A stretch of 64,000 nt of DNA, from NCBI GenBank assembly GCA_019918135.1, contig WBZZ01001088.1:405970-469969 (forward strand), written 5' to 3'. The DNA comes from Paulinella micropora (taxonomy: Eukaryota > Cercozoa > Imbricatea > Euglyphida > Paulinellidae). Shown here in pieces: positions 38,948 to 49,566 of the stretch. The number at the start of each line of letters is the position of its first letter. The first letter of the stretch is position 1. A model generated the notes under the pieces. It saw only the letters and a program-made list of their open reading frames with translations. It had not been told where the DNA came from and searched no databases. A program made the translations under genes and the position numbers.

Positions 38948-40459
38948 TCAGCGCTTGGGACCCACTAGTTGTAGTGGCACGTGCGCTGTCCGGCTAGTCC
39001 TCGTCAGCGCGCGCAGGTGGCCGCTGGCGACCGTCGGCTCGTTGGCCGGGTGGGTGGCCAGAACCGAGGCCAGGCTGGACAGTTGAGGCGGTGGCACGCA
39101 CGCGTTCACCAGCGTGGGTCGGAGATCGCACTGGTAACAGTACAGCTGCGTGGTGGCCCGTGCGTTAGTTTGCAGCAGGTCGATCCGTGCCGGGCGCAGC
39201 CTAAGCAGGCGCAGGCTTTTCAGACGTTTCGCCTCGCCGGTCACGACCAGCCGCCGGACGTCCACGTAACCCTCGTTGGGGTCCTCGCCCTGGATGATGA
39301 GTGATTTCGGTGCCTTCTTCCCCAGGTCCACGTGCAGCACCCCCGCGATGCCGTTCACAAGCGCCACACAGGCCGTGCTGGACACGTGGCGGAAGCTCAC
39401 GGAAATCAGCTCGCGTGGTGCCGACGTCAGAAAGACCTGGGCCCCGTAGCCATTAGCATCGTCGTCCCGGCGCTCGACCTCCACGGAAGTTAGGTGGGGG
39501 TTGTCGGCCAGTTCTACGTTCAGCAAACTGTCGGCGCCGAGGCTGGCTACGCGCAGTGTCTGGAGGCCCGCGCAGGACGTCATGACCAACGTCTCGCTGC
39601 GGACCGCCAGGGAGCGCGTGCCCCAGAATTCGGAGCTTTTGAATTCTAGCCACGGTGCCGTGAGTTCGTGCGGCTCTGGTAGGGCCTCTGGCGGCAGGCG
39701 CCAGCTGACATCGTAGAAGACCAAGGACGGCGAGCCCACCATGCTCGGCCGGAAGCGCGGTACGAAATCCGGCGCGACCACCCCGCCCCTAAACTGGACA
39801 ATCCTGTGCCGCAGCGCTTCGGCGTCGAACTTCATGTCGTCGATGTTGCCGCGGGCGAGCATGGCGACTCGCTGTAACAGGCCCGAACTAGCTGACCGGG
39901 GTTGGTGGTAACGAATACATTCCATTTCTAGGAAAACTCTCTTGGCGAGGACGGCCACGGCCTGCCCACGGGGGAAGGCTCTGAGCATGGGCCCGAGCTC
40001 GTCCCAGTTGGCCCGCCCCGGGATCGGCGTGGTGCTGGTCTTTTCGGCGAGGCTGAACCAGCCCTCGATCCTCCGCCGGCAAAGGTCGAGCACTAGCCCC
40101 ACGTCGCCACTACAGTACCTGAACAGGACAATGGCCAACAGAATCTTCAACATGTCGGGGCTGCTGGTACAGCTAGGGCCTACGGGCCCTGACTCTAAGT
40201 GATAATAGATTCGCAGCCTCGTTGTGGGAGCACGGAGGCGCGCCGTTAGCCCACTAAAGTCGTACACTGTCTCCTTGCGCATCATCAACAGCCTGATCTT
40301 GGTTAAACAGAGACAGAACAGGTTGGGCGAACCTTGAGGCGACCACTCGCTCTCGCCCGCGAGGATCTGGCATTCTCTTCTCTCTGCGGCGCTCATGGCA
40401 TTTTTCCATTCCCATTCGGGCAGCGGGGTGCGCAGCGTCTGCGCTGGCAGTCTGTTCAT
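38948..40459 (-). CDS. 503-residue protein with LRR-like C-terminal half
   Basis: Starts MNRLPAQTLRTPLPEWEW, 84 bases after a TATA box. Residues 1-220 are helical and unrecognised. From about 230 the sequence turns to beta-type repeats with leucines at LRR spacing: TLVMTSCAGLQTLRVASLGADSLLNVELADNPHLTS is the clearest pair (residues near 290-325), then LISVSFRHVSS, GVLHVDLGKKAPKSL and LKSLRLLRLRPARIDLL. The repeats are irregular, as in F-box/LRR proteins, but no F-box is visible. No signal peptide or membrane helix is seen. It may belong with the three other LRR genes in the window. Function unknown. Confidence 0.65.
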   Translation of the reverse strand: MNRLPAQTLRTPLPEWEWKNAMSAAERRECQILAGESEWSPQGSPNLFCLCLTKIRLLMMRKETVYDFSGLTARLRAPTTRLRIYYHLESGPVGPSCTSSPDMLKILLAIVLFRYCSGDVGLVLDLCRRRIEGWFSLAEKTSTTPIPGRANWDELGPMLRAFPRGQAVAVLAKRVFLEMECIRYHQPRSASSGLLQRVAMLARGNIDDMKFDAEALRHRIVQFRGGVVAPDFVPRFRPSMVGSPSLVFYDVSWRLPPEALPEPHELTAPWLEFKSSEFWGTRSLAVRSETLVMTSCAGLQTLRVASLGADSLLNVELADNPHLTSVEVERRDDDANGYGAQVFLTSAPRELISVSFRHVSSTACVALVNGIAGVLHVDLGKKAPKSLIIQGEDPNEGYVDVRRLVVTGEAKRLKSLRLLRLRPARIDLLQTNARATTQLYCYQCDLRPTLVNACVPPPQLSSLASVLATHPANEPTVASGHLRALTRTSRTAHVPLQLVGPKR

Positions 40460-40541
40460 GTCCGGCTTTTTTTTCTTTCTTTGGCCGTGGACTACCAGAA
40501 AAAAAACCGGTGTTTCGCAGCGGGCAGTAGAACTCTCGGCT

Positions 40542-40550
40542 CTTTATATA
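40542..40550 (-). promoter_or_regulatory. TATA box for the 503-residue LRR-like gene
   Basis: TATATAAAG on the minus strand, about 84 bases before the ATG at 40,459. It is the only good TATA motif seen upstream of a gene here. Confidence 0.6.
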
Positions 40551-40863
40551 GGACTTTTTGGACGGGCGATGACACTCTCTCCTCCCTCTGAGGCTGCGAA
40601 TGGGGGGGGGGAGGAGAAGATTTGAGCGCAAAAAAAAAACAAAGCAAAAAAAAAAAGAAAAGAACTAGGAAGGCAAAAAAAAAGAGAGGGAGGGAAGGGT
40701 GCCAGGCCACCAAAGATTTTTTTGCTGCTTTTGGTCTAGCCCGCGCGAAAAAAAAAAACCAGCACAAGAAAAACAAAGAAAAGAGGCACGAACCGAGATT
40801 GTTTTGCCTGAGTTTTTAGCTTCGTGTTAGAGACCCCCAAAAAAAACGGGGAGTGAGGATTCG
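40551..40863. other. divergent spacer
   Basis: Upstream regions of two divergent LRR genes, with long A-runs at 40,630-40,680 and 40,748-40,758. No gene seen. Confidence 0.4.
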
Positions 40864-42363
40864 ATGAGGAGATCTTCTCTGCCCAACCACCCTCACGAGA
40901 CAGTCGCCAAGAGGCAGCGTGTAGAAAACGCGCCAACCAGACAGACCTCCCCGTTATTCTACTTGCCCGAGGACCTCTGGCCGCTGTTGAGAGACCTCGC
41001 GGGCGCCGCGGACGTTGTCAGGCTCGCCGAGACGTGCCGGCAGGCCCGGAGGCTGGTACGACTGAGTGCCTTCTGGGCCGATTTCGAGCAACCCGTCTTC
41101 GACCTTGGCCGCGCCGCTGATTGGCGGATATTACGTTTCCTGGCGCCCGTCTGCGCCCAGCCCTTGCGCAAGGTCCAGCTGGGCTCCGCCCTGTACCCCG
41201 GCTACCGCCGCGACGGTACGCTCAGACGAACGGTGGTGGAAAGCCTGTTCTTGTACAACTACCTCGGCTCGGCAGACGTGGCCGCGGTCCTGGACGAGCC
41301 GGGCTGCCTTTACCACCTGCTGGCGGTACAGGCTATCGACGTCTGCCGGCACCTACGGGATCGTCCGCGCCTGTGGGGCCTCCGTTCGCTGGCGCTGCTG
41401 GGCGGCAACGTCAGCGACGACAGCCTCGGTATCCTGCGGGAACTCCGGGCACTGGAAAACCTAGCGCTGGGCTCGTGTGACGACGTGACCGACGGGGGGC
41501 TGCGGCAGCTAGCGCACGTGCCGCGGTTGTCCAGGCTGAGCCTAGCACACTGCCGCCAGATAGCTGGTCATGGTCTGCACGGGCTCCAGCTGACAGAGCT
41601 GAAGTTGGGCTCTCTGGACAGAACTAGCGAACAAACCCTCGTGGATTGCGTGTCCTCGCTTACGAGGCTGGAACGCCTAGACCTGTGTGTGTGTGTGTCC
41701 ACTCCTTTCTCGGACCTAGAGTGCCTCGGACGACTTAGCGTCCTCCCGCTCCAAAGTCTGCGGCTTGGCCTGAGTTATATCTACGGCGATGCACACCTGG
41801 ACGCTATCATACGGATGGGCTGGCCCAGCCTGCAAGCCCTGCGTCTGTCCAACAGTGAGTTAACGGCAGAGGGCCTAACTGCGCTGCGGAACTGCCCTGC
41901 ACTGACAGAACTGGAGTTAGTTTCCTTCGGTAACCTCGAAGACCTCAGCGCCCTGCACCCCTGGCCCACGCTGCGCAAACTGACCCTGACCTGTCGCAGA
42001 AGCCCCGGCGAGGTTCCGGCCGGGCTTGCGGGCTTGGCGGGTCTCCAAAAGCTGTCCTTGCGAGAATACTTCCTCACCGACGACGTTGTCTCAGAACTAA
42101 GGCACTGCCCTTCACTACAAGAACTAGAATTATGTTGGTGCTGGGCCAGGTGCGATCTCTCTCGGCTGCAAGCCTGCCGTGCTCTGCGACTGTTGACGGC
42201 TTATCACTGTTACGACCTGCATGTCCACGCGCTCTGCCGGGCCAGGCCCGACCTACGCTTCAACCGGAACCCGCGCGGTCAAGAATTAGATTTCGGGGCT
42301 TGGGAGCCGGGAGGGCCCGCCGGTCTGACTTGGCCCCCTCCGTCGTCGACGCGGTTGGGGTAG
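40864..42363 (+). CDS. F-box/LRR-like protein
   Basis: 499 residues. Residues 32-80 fit an F-box: LPEDLWPLLRDLAGAADVVRLAETCRQARRL, with the LP, W/L spacing and conserved C. From about residue 130 there are ten or more LRR units, clear in LRSLALLGGNVSDDSL, LENLALGSCDDVTDGGL, LSRLSLAHCRQIAGHGL and LERLDLCVCVST. Several have the Cys-containing form common to FBXL proteins. F-box/LRR proteins are substrate receptors of SCF ubiquitin ligases: the F-box binds Skp1, and the LRR binds the substrate. No membrane segment. The basic N-terminus (KRQRVEN) could be a nuclear signal. The gene lacks introns. Its substrate is unknown. Confidence 0.75.
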   Translation: MRRSSLPNHPHETVAKRQRVENAPTRQTSPLFYLPEDLWPLLRDLAGAADVVRLAETCRQARRLVRLSAFWADFEQPVFDLGRAADWRILRFLAPVCAQPLRKVQLGSALYPGYRRDGTLRRTVVESLFLYNYLGSADVAAVLDEPGCLYHLLAVQAIDVCRHLRDRPRLWGLRSLALLGGNVSDDSLGILRELRALENLALGSCDDVTDGGLRQLAHVPRLSRLSLAHCRQIAGHGLHGLQLTELKLGSLDRTSEQTLVDCVSSLTRLERLDLCVCVSTPFSDLECLGRLSVLPLQSLRLGLSYIYGDAHLDAIIRMGWPSLQALRLSNSELTAEGLTALRNCPALTELELVSFGNLEDLSALHPWPTLRKLTLTCRRSPGEVPAGLAGLAGLQKLSLREYFLTDDVVSELRHCPSLQELELCWCWARCDLSRLQACRALRLLTAYHCYDLHVHALCRARPDLRFNRNPRGQELDFGAWEPGGPAGLTWPPPSSTRLG

Positions 42364-42738
42364 AAGGGGGCAAAAGACCAGGTTCTTTGAACCCTGGTCC
42401 TGCTCTCTCTTCCTCCCACCGGCCGTCCCAAGGAACGACGTTGCCGAGACTTAAAATCGCCCGAGCACAAAAAAAAACGAGAGGAGCCAGAAAACAACAA
42501 CAACAACAAAAAAAAAATTAGGTGCGAGCGCAGGGTTGGGGAGAAGAGGGACGGGAGGGGATGCGGTGGCACCGTACAGAGACGAACCGGAAATTCTGTT
42601 CTGTTCCTGCCCTGTGCCTTATCCCTTCCCCCCTCCTCTGCACTAAACTCTGTTAGGCCTCTCTCTCCTTACTTTCCTTACCAGACCAAAAGAAAGAAGA
42701 AAAAAAAAAGGTTTTATTAAAATTTCTAAGCAGCGAAC
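42364..42738. other. spacer between two plus-strand genes
   Basis: Contains a CAACAACAA stretch and A-runs. The sequence just before the next ATG is A/T-rich. No gene seen. Confidence 0.4.
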
Positions 42739-43347
42739 ATGGCTTCTTCCCCTGACCCGTCTCCGGCTGTGTGGTTATTAGCTGGCTGGTGCATAGACAC
42801 CGCGGCGCAGGGCCAGGTCCTGTTACGCCTGAAGCAGGAGGCGGCGCACACGGAAGGCAAGGCCGAACAAGTTTGGGTGGTGCTGTACAACGTAGCCGTC
42901 AGGTTCGACCGGCACCTGGAAGTCGCTGACCTGCTGGACTCGATGTGCGTGTCCCCCCTGCGCCGCCGCGACGACGACGACGAAGGCACGCGAGACATAA
43001 ACTGCCCCGTGCTGGAGCAAGGGCTCCGCAACGCGAACGAAGCGCTGCTGCGGGAGGCGTCTCTGGAGGGACCTCACGTGTACATCTGGACGTTGCAGCA
43101 GCCGCCGCGGGCCGAAGGCGCGGGCTGCGTGGTCGTCGGCGACGCGAGCTTCTCGCGCCGCTCCTCCGCGGTGCGCACGTCCCTGTCCGAGCACCTGTTA
43201 ATGGACAAGGGCTGGGCACTGCCGCTCGCCGTATTCCCGCTGCACGTAAGTTCGCGGGGTCGCTTGCAGCAGCTGCTCGGCACCGAAGAGGCCGGCGCCG
43301 ACAACGAACCACTGCTGCCGCACACACTAGGCAGCGACGACAGTTAA
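42739..43347 (+). CDS. hypothetical protein, 202 residues
   Basis: Starts MASSPDPSPAVWLLAGWCID. It has a mixed alpha/beta composition, one acidic/basic patch (RRRDDDDEG, about residues 74-82), and no membrane helix or signal peptide. GC-rich codons and a good start context support a real gene. I do not recognise the family. It stands alone between an F-box/LRR-like gene and the converging 1,776-residue gene. Confidence 0.6.
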   Translation: MASSPDPSPAVWLLAGWCIDTAAQGQVLLRLKQEAAHTEGKAEQVWVVLYNVAVRFDRHLEVADLLDSMCVSPLRRRDDDDEGTRDINCPVLEQGLRNANEALLREASLEGPHVYIWTLQQPPRAEGAGCVVVGDASFSRRSSAVRTSLSEHLLMDKGWALPLAVFPLHVSSRGRLQQLLGTEEAGADNEPLLPHTLGSDDS

Positions 43348-43473
43348 GGTTCGGTCCGCAAAAATTTCTCTTTCTCTACTACTTAACCCGTACGCTGCTA
43401 ATAGCATCTCAGACTCTGGCTGAGCCCGTGCTTGCTTGCTTTAATAAGTTCTGACGTACAAAAAAAATTAAAA

Positions 43474-46400
43474 TTAGCGGAGCTGTGCCGTATCTAGCCT
43501 GTAAACATAGGGCCTGAAAATTTCCGGCGAGAGCAGTACTAGTCTTTCTTGCTTGGGCCCTAAACGGCGCGTAGCCAGCAGCAGGGGGTGTGGAGACATA
43601 ATTTGTTCAGCCAGATTGAAGCCGTCGCTCAAGACGGTGACAACGCTACCGATCAGCTCTTCGTTGCCACCAGTCATGGCACAGGCGATCAGCTTGACCG
43701 TGCTGACATTGCTAATTTCGCGCGCGATGAACTCCCACGCTTGTGTAAATGTCTTTCGCGGCTCTATTGCTGGTATTTTCCAGGTTAGCCAAACGGCTTC
43801 GCGTGTGTTGATTGTACTTCGTATCCAGCCTCGTAGCTCGTTTCCGTTCAAATTTTTTTGGGCGCGGTTGACTTGAAAGTTATGCCAACACCGTCTATTA
43901 GAGAGGAAATGTTCCAACCTGCACTGGACCAAGCCACGCAGATCTCTGCGTACTCTTTCTGGCTGATGGGTAACGTAGCTAGCTTGTACTGACGAAAGAA
44001 TTGCTGGTCCTGTTGCGTCGGGGGCGACCGCCCGTAATTCAAGAATAGCTCTTCCCGACCGGTCTTCCGGGGGAAGAGCCGGCACAGTCCTTCCGAAAGC
44101 GGAGCGCCAGTGGTACCGGAGAACAACATGTCCTGCACTGTTAGCAAGAGTTTGGTCCTGACGACACGAGGCCACTGTACGTCATGCTCCCCGCGGACTA
44201 GTTGGTCGAGTGCCAGGACCCTGACTATGCTCTCCAACTGCTTGGACATGATCTCTCGGTCTGCCATGAAAGGCACGGGCTGGCACACGGAGCTCCACGT
44301 GCTGGCAGGAAGATTGGCCAACACGTCGCACGCGCGCGACGTGGGTGAAGCCAGCAACGCCTGCCGGAACTTGGTCCAGCAGGATTCCACCACTGTTCTG
44401 GTCGTAGGGTGTTGCAGCACGGCGTGGCCCCGCCAGCGCCAGAGCAGTACGGCTGTTTCACACTCTTCTTGCGCAGCGGCGTTGTGCCGCACATTCATCG
44501 AAGGCACTCTCGTAATCAGGACGTTTGGAATCTTCGACAGTTCGTACAAAAAGGTCTCCGTTTTGGTGACGGCGAGCACGTCCGGCGCCAGCTTGGACAG
44601 CAGGCCTTTGCGCGGATCGCTTATCTTCTTACGCACTTGTACTTCCAAGGCCTTTCGCTGCTGGGCTCCCCGTGCAAGCTTTTCTCGTAGCTTTTGATAC
44701 GCCAGGAGTTGGTCCAAAAATTTGGTCAGCTCCTTCTTTGAACCAGGATTGGCTTGTATAACAGTCTTTAGCGCCGGTATGGCAATTTCAGATAGCTGTT
44801 TCGGATTCTTATCCCAATTAGTTCTTAGTCCTTGTAAAAAAATTTTTGGATCATTGATTGTGTGACGACTCGGATCAAATCCAGGTATACGTAAAGCTGT
44901 GCCGGAGATTGCAGGTGCAGCACCAGCTGTTATTTGTCGGATCTCTTTCTCTATCTTAACAATGTCGGCTTCTGTTGTTTCGTGTTCTAGTGCCAATTTT
45001 TGTTCCAACAACGCGTCTCCCACATCCAGGCTAGACACTGCTGAGGGCGCAGGCGCACCGTCGCTAGATGCGCCATCACTGCCAGACGCACTACTTTTTG
45101 CGCTAGATGCGCCATCACTGCCAGACGCACTACTTTTTGCGCTAGATGCGCCATCACTGCCAGACGCACTACTTTTTGCGCTAGATGCGCCATCACTGCC
45201 AGACGCACTACCTTTTGTGCTAGATGCGCCATCACTGCCAGACGCGCTACTTTTTGCGCTAGATGCGCCATCACTGCCAGACGCATCATCACCAGACGCA
45301 TCATCACCAGACGCAAGTACTATGGGCACACCACCGCCAGACGCATCATCACCAGACGCAAGTACTATGGGCACACCACCGCCAGACGCATCATCACCAG
45401 ACGCATCATCACCAGACGCAAGTACTATGGGCACACCACCGCCAGACGCATCATCACCAGACGCATCATCACCAGACGCAAGTACTATGGGCACACCACC
45501 GCCAGACGCATCATCACCAGACGCATCATCACCAGACGCAAGTACTATGGGCACACCACCGCCAGACGCATCATCACCAGACGCATCATCACCAGACGCA
45601 AGTACTATGGGCACACCACCGCCAGACGCATCATCACCAGACGCATCATCACCAGACGCAAGTACTATGGGCACACCACCGCCAGACGCATCATCACCAG
45701 ACGCATCATCACCAGACGCAAGTACTATGGGCACACCACCGCCAGACGCATCATCACCAGACGCATCATCACCAGACGCATCATCACCAGACGCAAGTAC
45801 TATGGGCACACCACCGCCAGACGCATCATCACCAGACGCATCATCACCAGACGCAAGTACTATGGGCACACCACCGCCAGACGCATCATCACCAGACGCA
45901 TCATCACCAGACGCAAGTACTATGGGCACACCACCGCCAGACGCATCATCACCAGACGCATCATCACCAGACGCAAGTACTATGGGCACACCACCGCCAG
46001 ACGCATCATCACCAGACGCAAGTACTATGGGCACACCACCGCCAGCCGCAGGTTCTGTCGGAACAATTGTGTCGTCCAGAACAAATGTTGAAATAAGTGG
46101 GTTCATCTCCTCTACTCGAACAGTCGCTTCCTCCGCCCCGTCCCGAAGAGTCTTGCTGTCTGCTGTTGGAACAGGCGAACTGCTCTCTGACTTTAGAGTG
46201 CGCTTTTTCTTGCCTGCTTTCTTCAGTCTCCTTAGTCGCTTGTTGATAGTCTGAACTTCTTGACTTTGCGCGGTATATTTATCGAGCAAAGCCTGAAGGT
46301 TTCTCCAAGTCTGCTTTATTTCATCATCGGCTGTAGAGTTGTAAAGAAATTGCACAGACTTCGACACCACTGGTAACAGTTTTGGGTTTGTAAAATCATG

Positions 46401-48857
46401 AGTCGTCGCCAACCGAAACGCCAATAATTGATTATCGTCACTACCATCTGGCATCTTTATATGTTCACGAGCTGTGCTTTGTGCTATGGTGCATTGTGCC
46501 TCCGTAGCTTTTAGCGCATTTATAATTTGTGCTTGGTAAGTTTGTAGTTTTTCTAGTACCGACGGAGGTGTTGCGGGTAGCTCAGGGCTCGACACTGGCG
46601 TTCTTCGCTCGAGTGGTGGAGGATCAGACGAGGACGAAGATGAGGGCGAGACAGCAAGTTTTAACGTCTTTGGTTTAGACGAGGACGAAGATGAGGACGC
46701 CGCCGGTGCGGACGAAGATGAGGACGAGACAGCAAGTTTTAACGTCTTTGGTTTAGACGAGGACGAAGATGAGGACGCCGCCGGTGCGGACGAAGATGAG
46801 GACGAGACAGCAAGTTTTAACGTCTTTGGTTTAGACGAGGACGAAGATGAGGACGCCGCCGGTGCGGACGAAGATGAGGACGAGACAGCAAGTTTTAACG
46901 TCTTTGGTTTAGACGAGGACGCCGCCGGTGCGGACAAAGATGAGGGCGAGACAGCAAGTTTTAACGTCTTTGGTTTAGACGAGGACGAAGATGAGGACGC
47001 CGCCGGTGCGGACGAAGATGAGGACGAGACAGCAAGTTTTAACGTCTTTGGTTTAGACGAGGACGCCGCCGGTGCGGACAAAGATGAGGGCGAGACAGCA
47101 AGTTTTAACGTCTTTGGTTTAGACGAGGACGAAGATGAGGACGCCGCCGGTGCGGACGAAGATGAGGACGAGACAGCAAGTTTTAACGTCTTTGGTTTAG
47201 ACGAGGACGAAGACGAGGACGAAGATGAGGACGAAGACGAGGACGAAGATGAGGGCGAGACAGCAAGTTTTAACGTCTTCGGTTTAGACGAGGACGAAGA
47301 CGAGGACGAAGATGAGGGCGAGCCGTCGCCAGAACTAAAATACATGCTAAAAACATCGGGGTCTGATTCTCTGAGGGCTTTCTCTTCTGCGGCTTTTCTG
47401 AGGGCTTCCTCTTCTGCGGCTTTTCTGAGGGCTTCCTCTTTTGCGGCTTTTCTGAGGGCTTCCTCTTTTACGGCTTTTCTGAGGGCTTCCGCTGCTTCTT
47501 CTTTTCTGAGGGCTTCCGCTGCTTCTTCTTCTTTTCTGAGGGCTTCCGCTGCTTCTGCTGCGGCTTTTCTGGCGGCTTCCGCTGCTTCTGCTGCGGATTT
47601 TCTGGCCACTGCTGCTTCGTCGTCTTCCTCGTCGTCTTCCTCGTCGTTTTCCTCGTCGTCGTCTTCGTCGTCTTCTTCGTCGTCGTCTTCGTCGTCTTCT
47701 TCTTCTTCTGCTTCTTTTTCTTCAGCATCAGCAGGCGCTGGCGCCAGCAGTTTGCTTAGCGCTAGCCCCGAAAATTCATCCTCGGTGGGCACGTTTTGTG
47801 GTTCTGGTTTTAGCTCGGGCAGCCTCACGGACGGAGTATTCGTGAAAATCCAGAACATGTTGTACAAGAACAAATTCCAGACGGTGCGCTCTTGTCGCCT
47901 TGCGTAGTATACGTCTATATCCGCTGCTTCTGATCCTCCATTTCTGTCAGCACACAATCCGTAAACTAACGCGTAGACCAGCGCTTGTTTAAATGTCGGC
48001 GGGGTCCGCGCTTCATCGTTGAGCAGTTTCGTATCCATTACTTGCACACTGCCTTTCAAAACATCTTTCGCAAAATTTTGCATCTGCATGATCATTGCGT
48101 CAGTTACTCCGTCAGGGATTAGCAGCTGTGCCAGAACAATCCTAGCTGGGTTATTTCTCGCTTTGTTCCAAAACTTAACTAGATCTTCTCCATCGTGCAT
48201 CAATATATGAAGCACAACTAACGCCGACATATCGTTCCGCACGTAGCAAGCACAAAAGAACTTACAGGAATCTCTGAACTTCTGCTCGTGATCCTCATTT
48301 GCTTTGAGTAGCAGTAGATCTTTCGCTGCTTGATTTTTGTTTTCTGCGTACAGTTGATCGATTAAAAAGCTGCGCTTTTCTTCTAGTCCTTTTGCTGCTA
48401 GTTGAAACCACATGTACATAAGATAATTGTGCTGTAACGGGAGTATTTGACCAGCCTTCTTACTCGGAGCCTTTTTGATAGAAGGTATATTACCCCAAAC
48501 CTCAAGGTCATTGACTGCACTAGTATCTTTGCATCTTAGGACATACTTCTTGACATCAGAATCGTCCCAGCTGGCTGTTGGATCCACAGTCGCAAACCTG
48601 ACCAAAGTCGCGCTGAAGTCGAACTTCAGAGTCAACTTAGTAGTTTTACCATCGTCCGCTAATAGTCGCGTCACAAATCCTGGCAAGTCTTCGTCAATGT
48701 ACTTGTTCGTAAGTATTTTGCCTCCTGGATCAGTCATGATCCCTACGCTCTTCCTAACAAGGTAGTCCAAGACGGTCAGGTGAAGCTTTTCGTAGGAGGC
48801 AACGGCTGGAAATTCGGGGTTTCCTTTGCCCTCTGCCTCGTCGCTCTGGTCTGCCAT
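43474..48857 (-). CDS. 1,776-residue orphan with long low-complexity core (probable 53-nt intron near the 3' end)
   Basis: The start MADQSDEAEGKGNPEF is clear. Residues 1-370 are a folded, mixed domain. Then follow an Asp/Glu tract, Ala/Glu/Lys-rich helices (EEALRKAA units), Ser tracts alternating with KPKTLKLAVS, a helical domain (about 740-900), a Gly/Asp/Ser repeat (GGGVPIVLASGDDAS), SDGASSAKSSASG units, and a final folded domain from about 1230. The apparent stop after STAPKKI lies 53 bases inside a possible GT-AG intron (43,837-43,889). Removing it continues in phase 0 for 120 residues (LRGWIRSTINTREAVW and on) to 43,474. A one-base change in the A7 run would also bridge the frames. The ends are unlike any family that I know. 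The layout suggests a long flexible structural or virion-type protein, which is inference. Confidence 0.75.
45283..46048 (-). repeat. 60-bp coding repeat (GDDASGGGVPIVLAS)
   Basis: About a dozen near-identical units of 60 bp, some with an extra or missing 15-bp GDDAS step (units of 45, 60 or 75 bp). A companion array of 60-bp SDGASSAKSSASG units lies at 45,055-45,285. The opposite strand is open throughout as an artefact. Confidence 0.95.
46615..47335 (-). repeat. coding repeat of Ser tracts with KPKTLKLAVS
   Basis: GAC/GAG/GAA/GAT-rich plus-strand sequence encodes Ser runs on the minus strand, broken by a conserved KPKTLKLAVS decapeptide about nine times. Units of about 81 and 51 bp alternate, which shows unequal expansion. 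Confidence 0.9.
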
Positions 48858-49566
48858 GGCAAGCGAATTCTCTCTCTGAGTTCAGTCGGTTTGCTGAATT
48901 TCCGTCGGAACTCAGGTTCGGATCTCGCGTCGCAGGCCGAAAATGCTCACGCCCTTTTCTTTCCTTTAAAAAAGGACCAGCACAAAAAAAAAACAAATAA
49001 TAAACGGGGAGGTGAGAACAGAGCTGTCTTTTTTTTGTGGGAAGAAAAGCAGGACGGGAAAGGGACGGACACAAAGTAGGGAGAAGAAAAAGAAAAAGTC
49101 TCGAAAAATAGGTGCGGGCAGCAAGTAAAGCAGCCATCCAATGACAGTAAGAATAGCGGGGGAAGGCAACAGTGACAAGGAAAGAGAACAAAACAAAAGA
49201 AACCTCTTCTTTCCCCTCCTGGCTCTCCCTCTTGAAAAAACGTTTGGTAAAAAAAAACTAGCAGACGAAAAAGATCAGTCAAAAAATAAAATCAAGCATC
49301 AGCGCCGCCCTCTGTCCATCCTTCTTACACACACACACACTTTTTTTTTTCTCTTTCCTTACCGTTACTCTCTCTCTCTCTTGCGCCCTTTTTTTTTGTA
49401 CGCCCCAGGCTGGCGCGAGAGACTAGACTTGCTGGGGCAATGACGTTGGCCAAAGGAAACAGGGAGGGAAAAGGAAAAAAGTAAAAAAAAAAAACTACCC
49501 AGGAGGCTACCAGCAAAAAAAAAATCAGACCAAAAAAAAGGGGGACGGGACAAACAAGAGAATAAC
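48858..49566. other. divergent spacer
   Basis: Upstream regions of two divergent genes; A, T and CA runs. No gene or clear TATA seen. Confidence 0.5.

Noticed and set aside
44899-46254. 451-residue plus-strand frame (DASSPDAS repeats)
   Set aside because: Antisense by-product of the 60-bp coding repeat of the minus-strand gene, which has folded ends on both sides.
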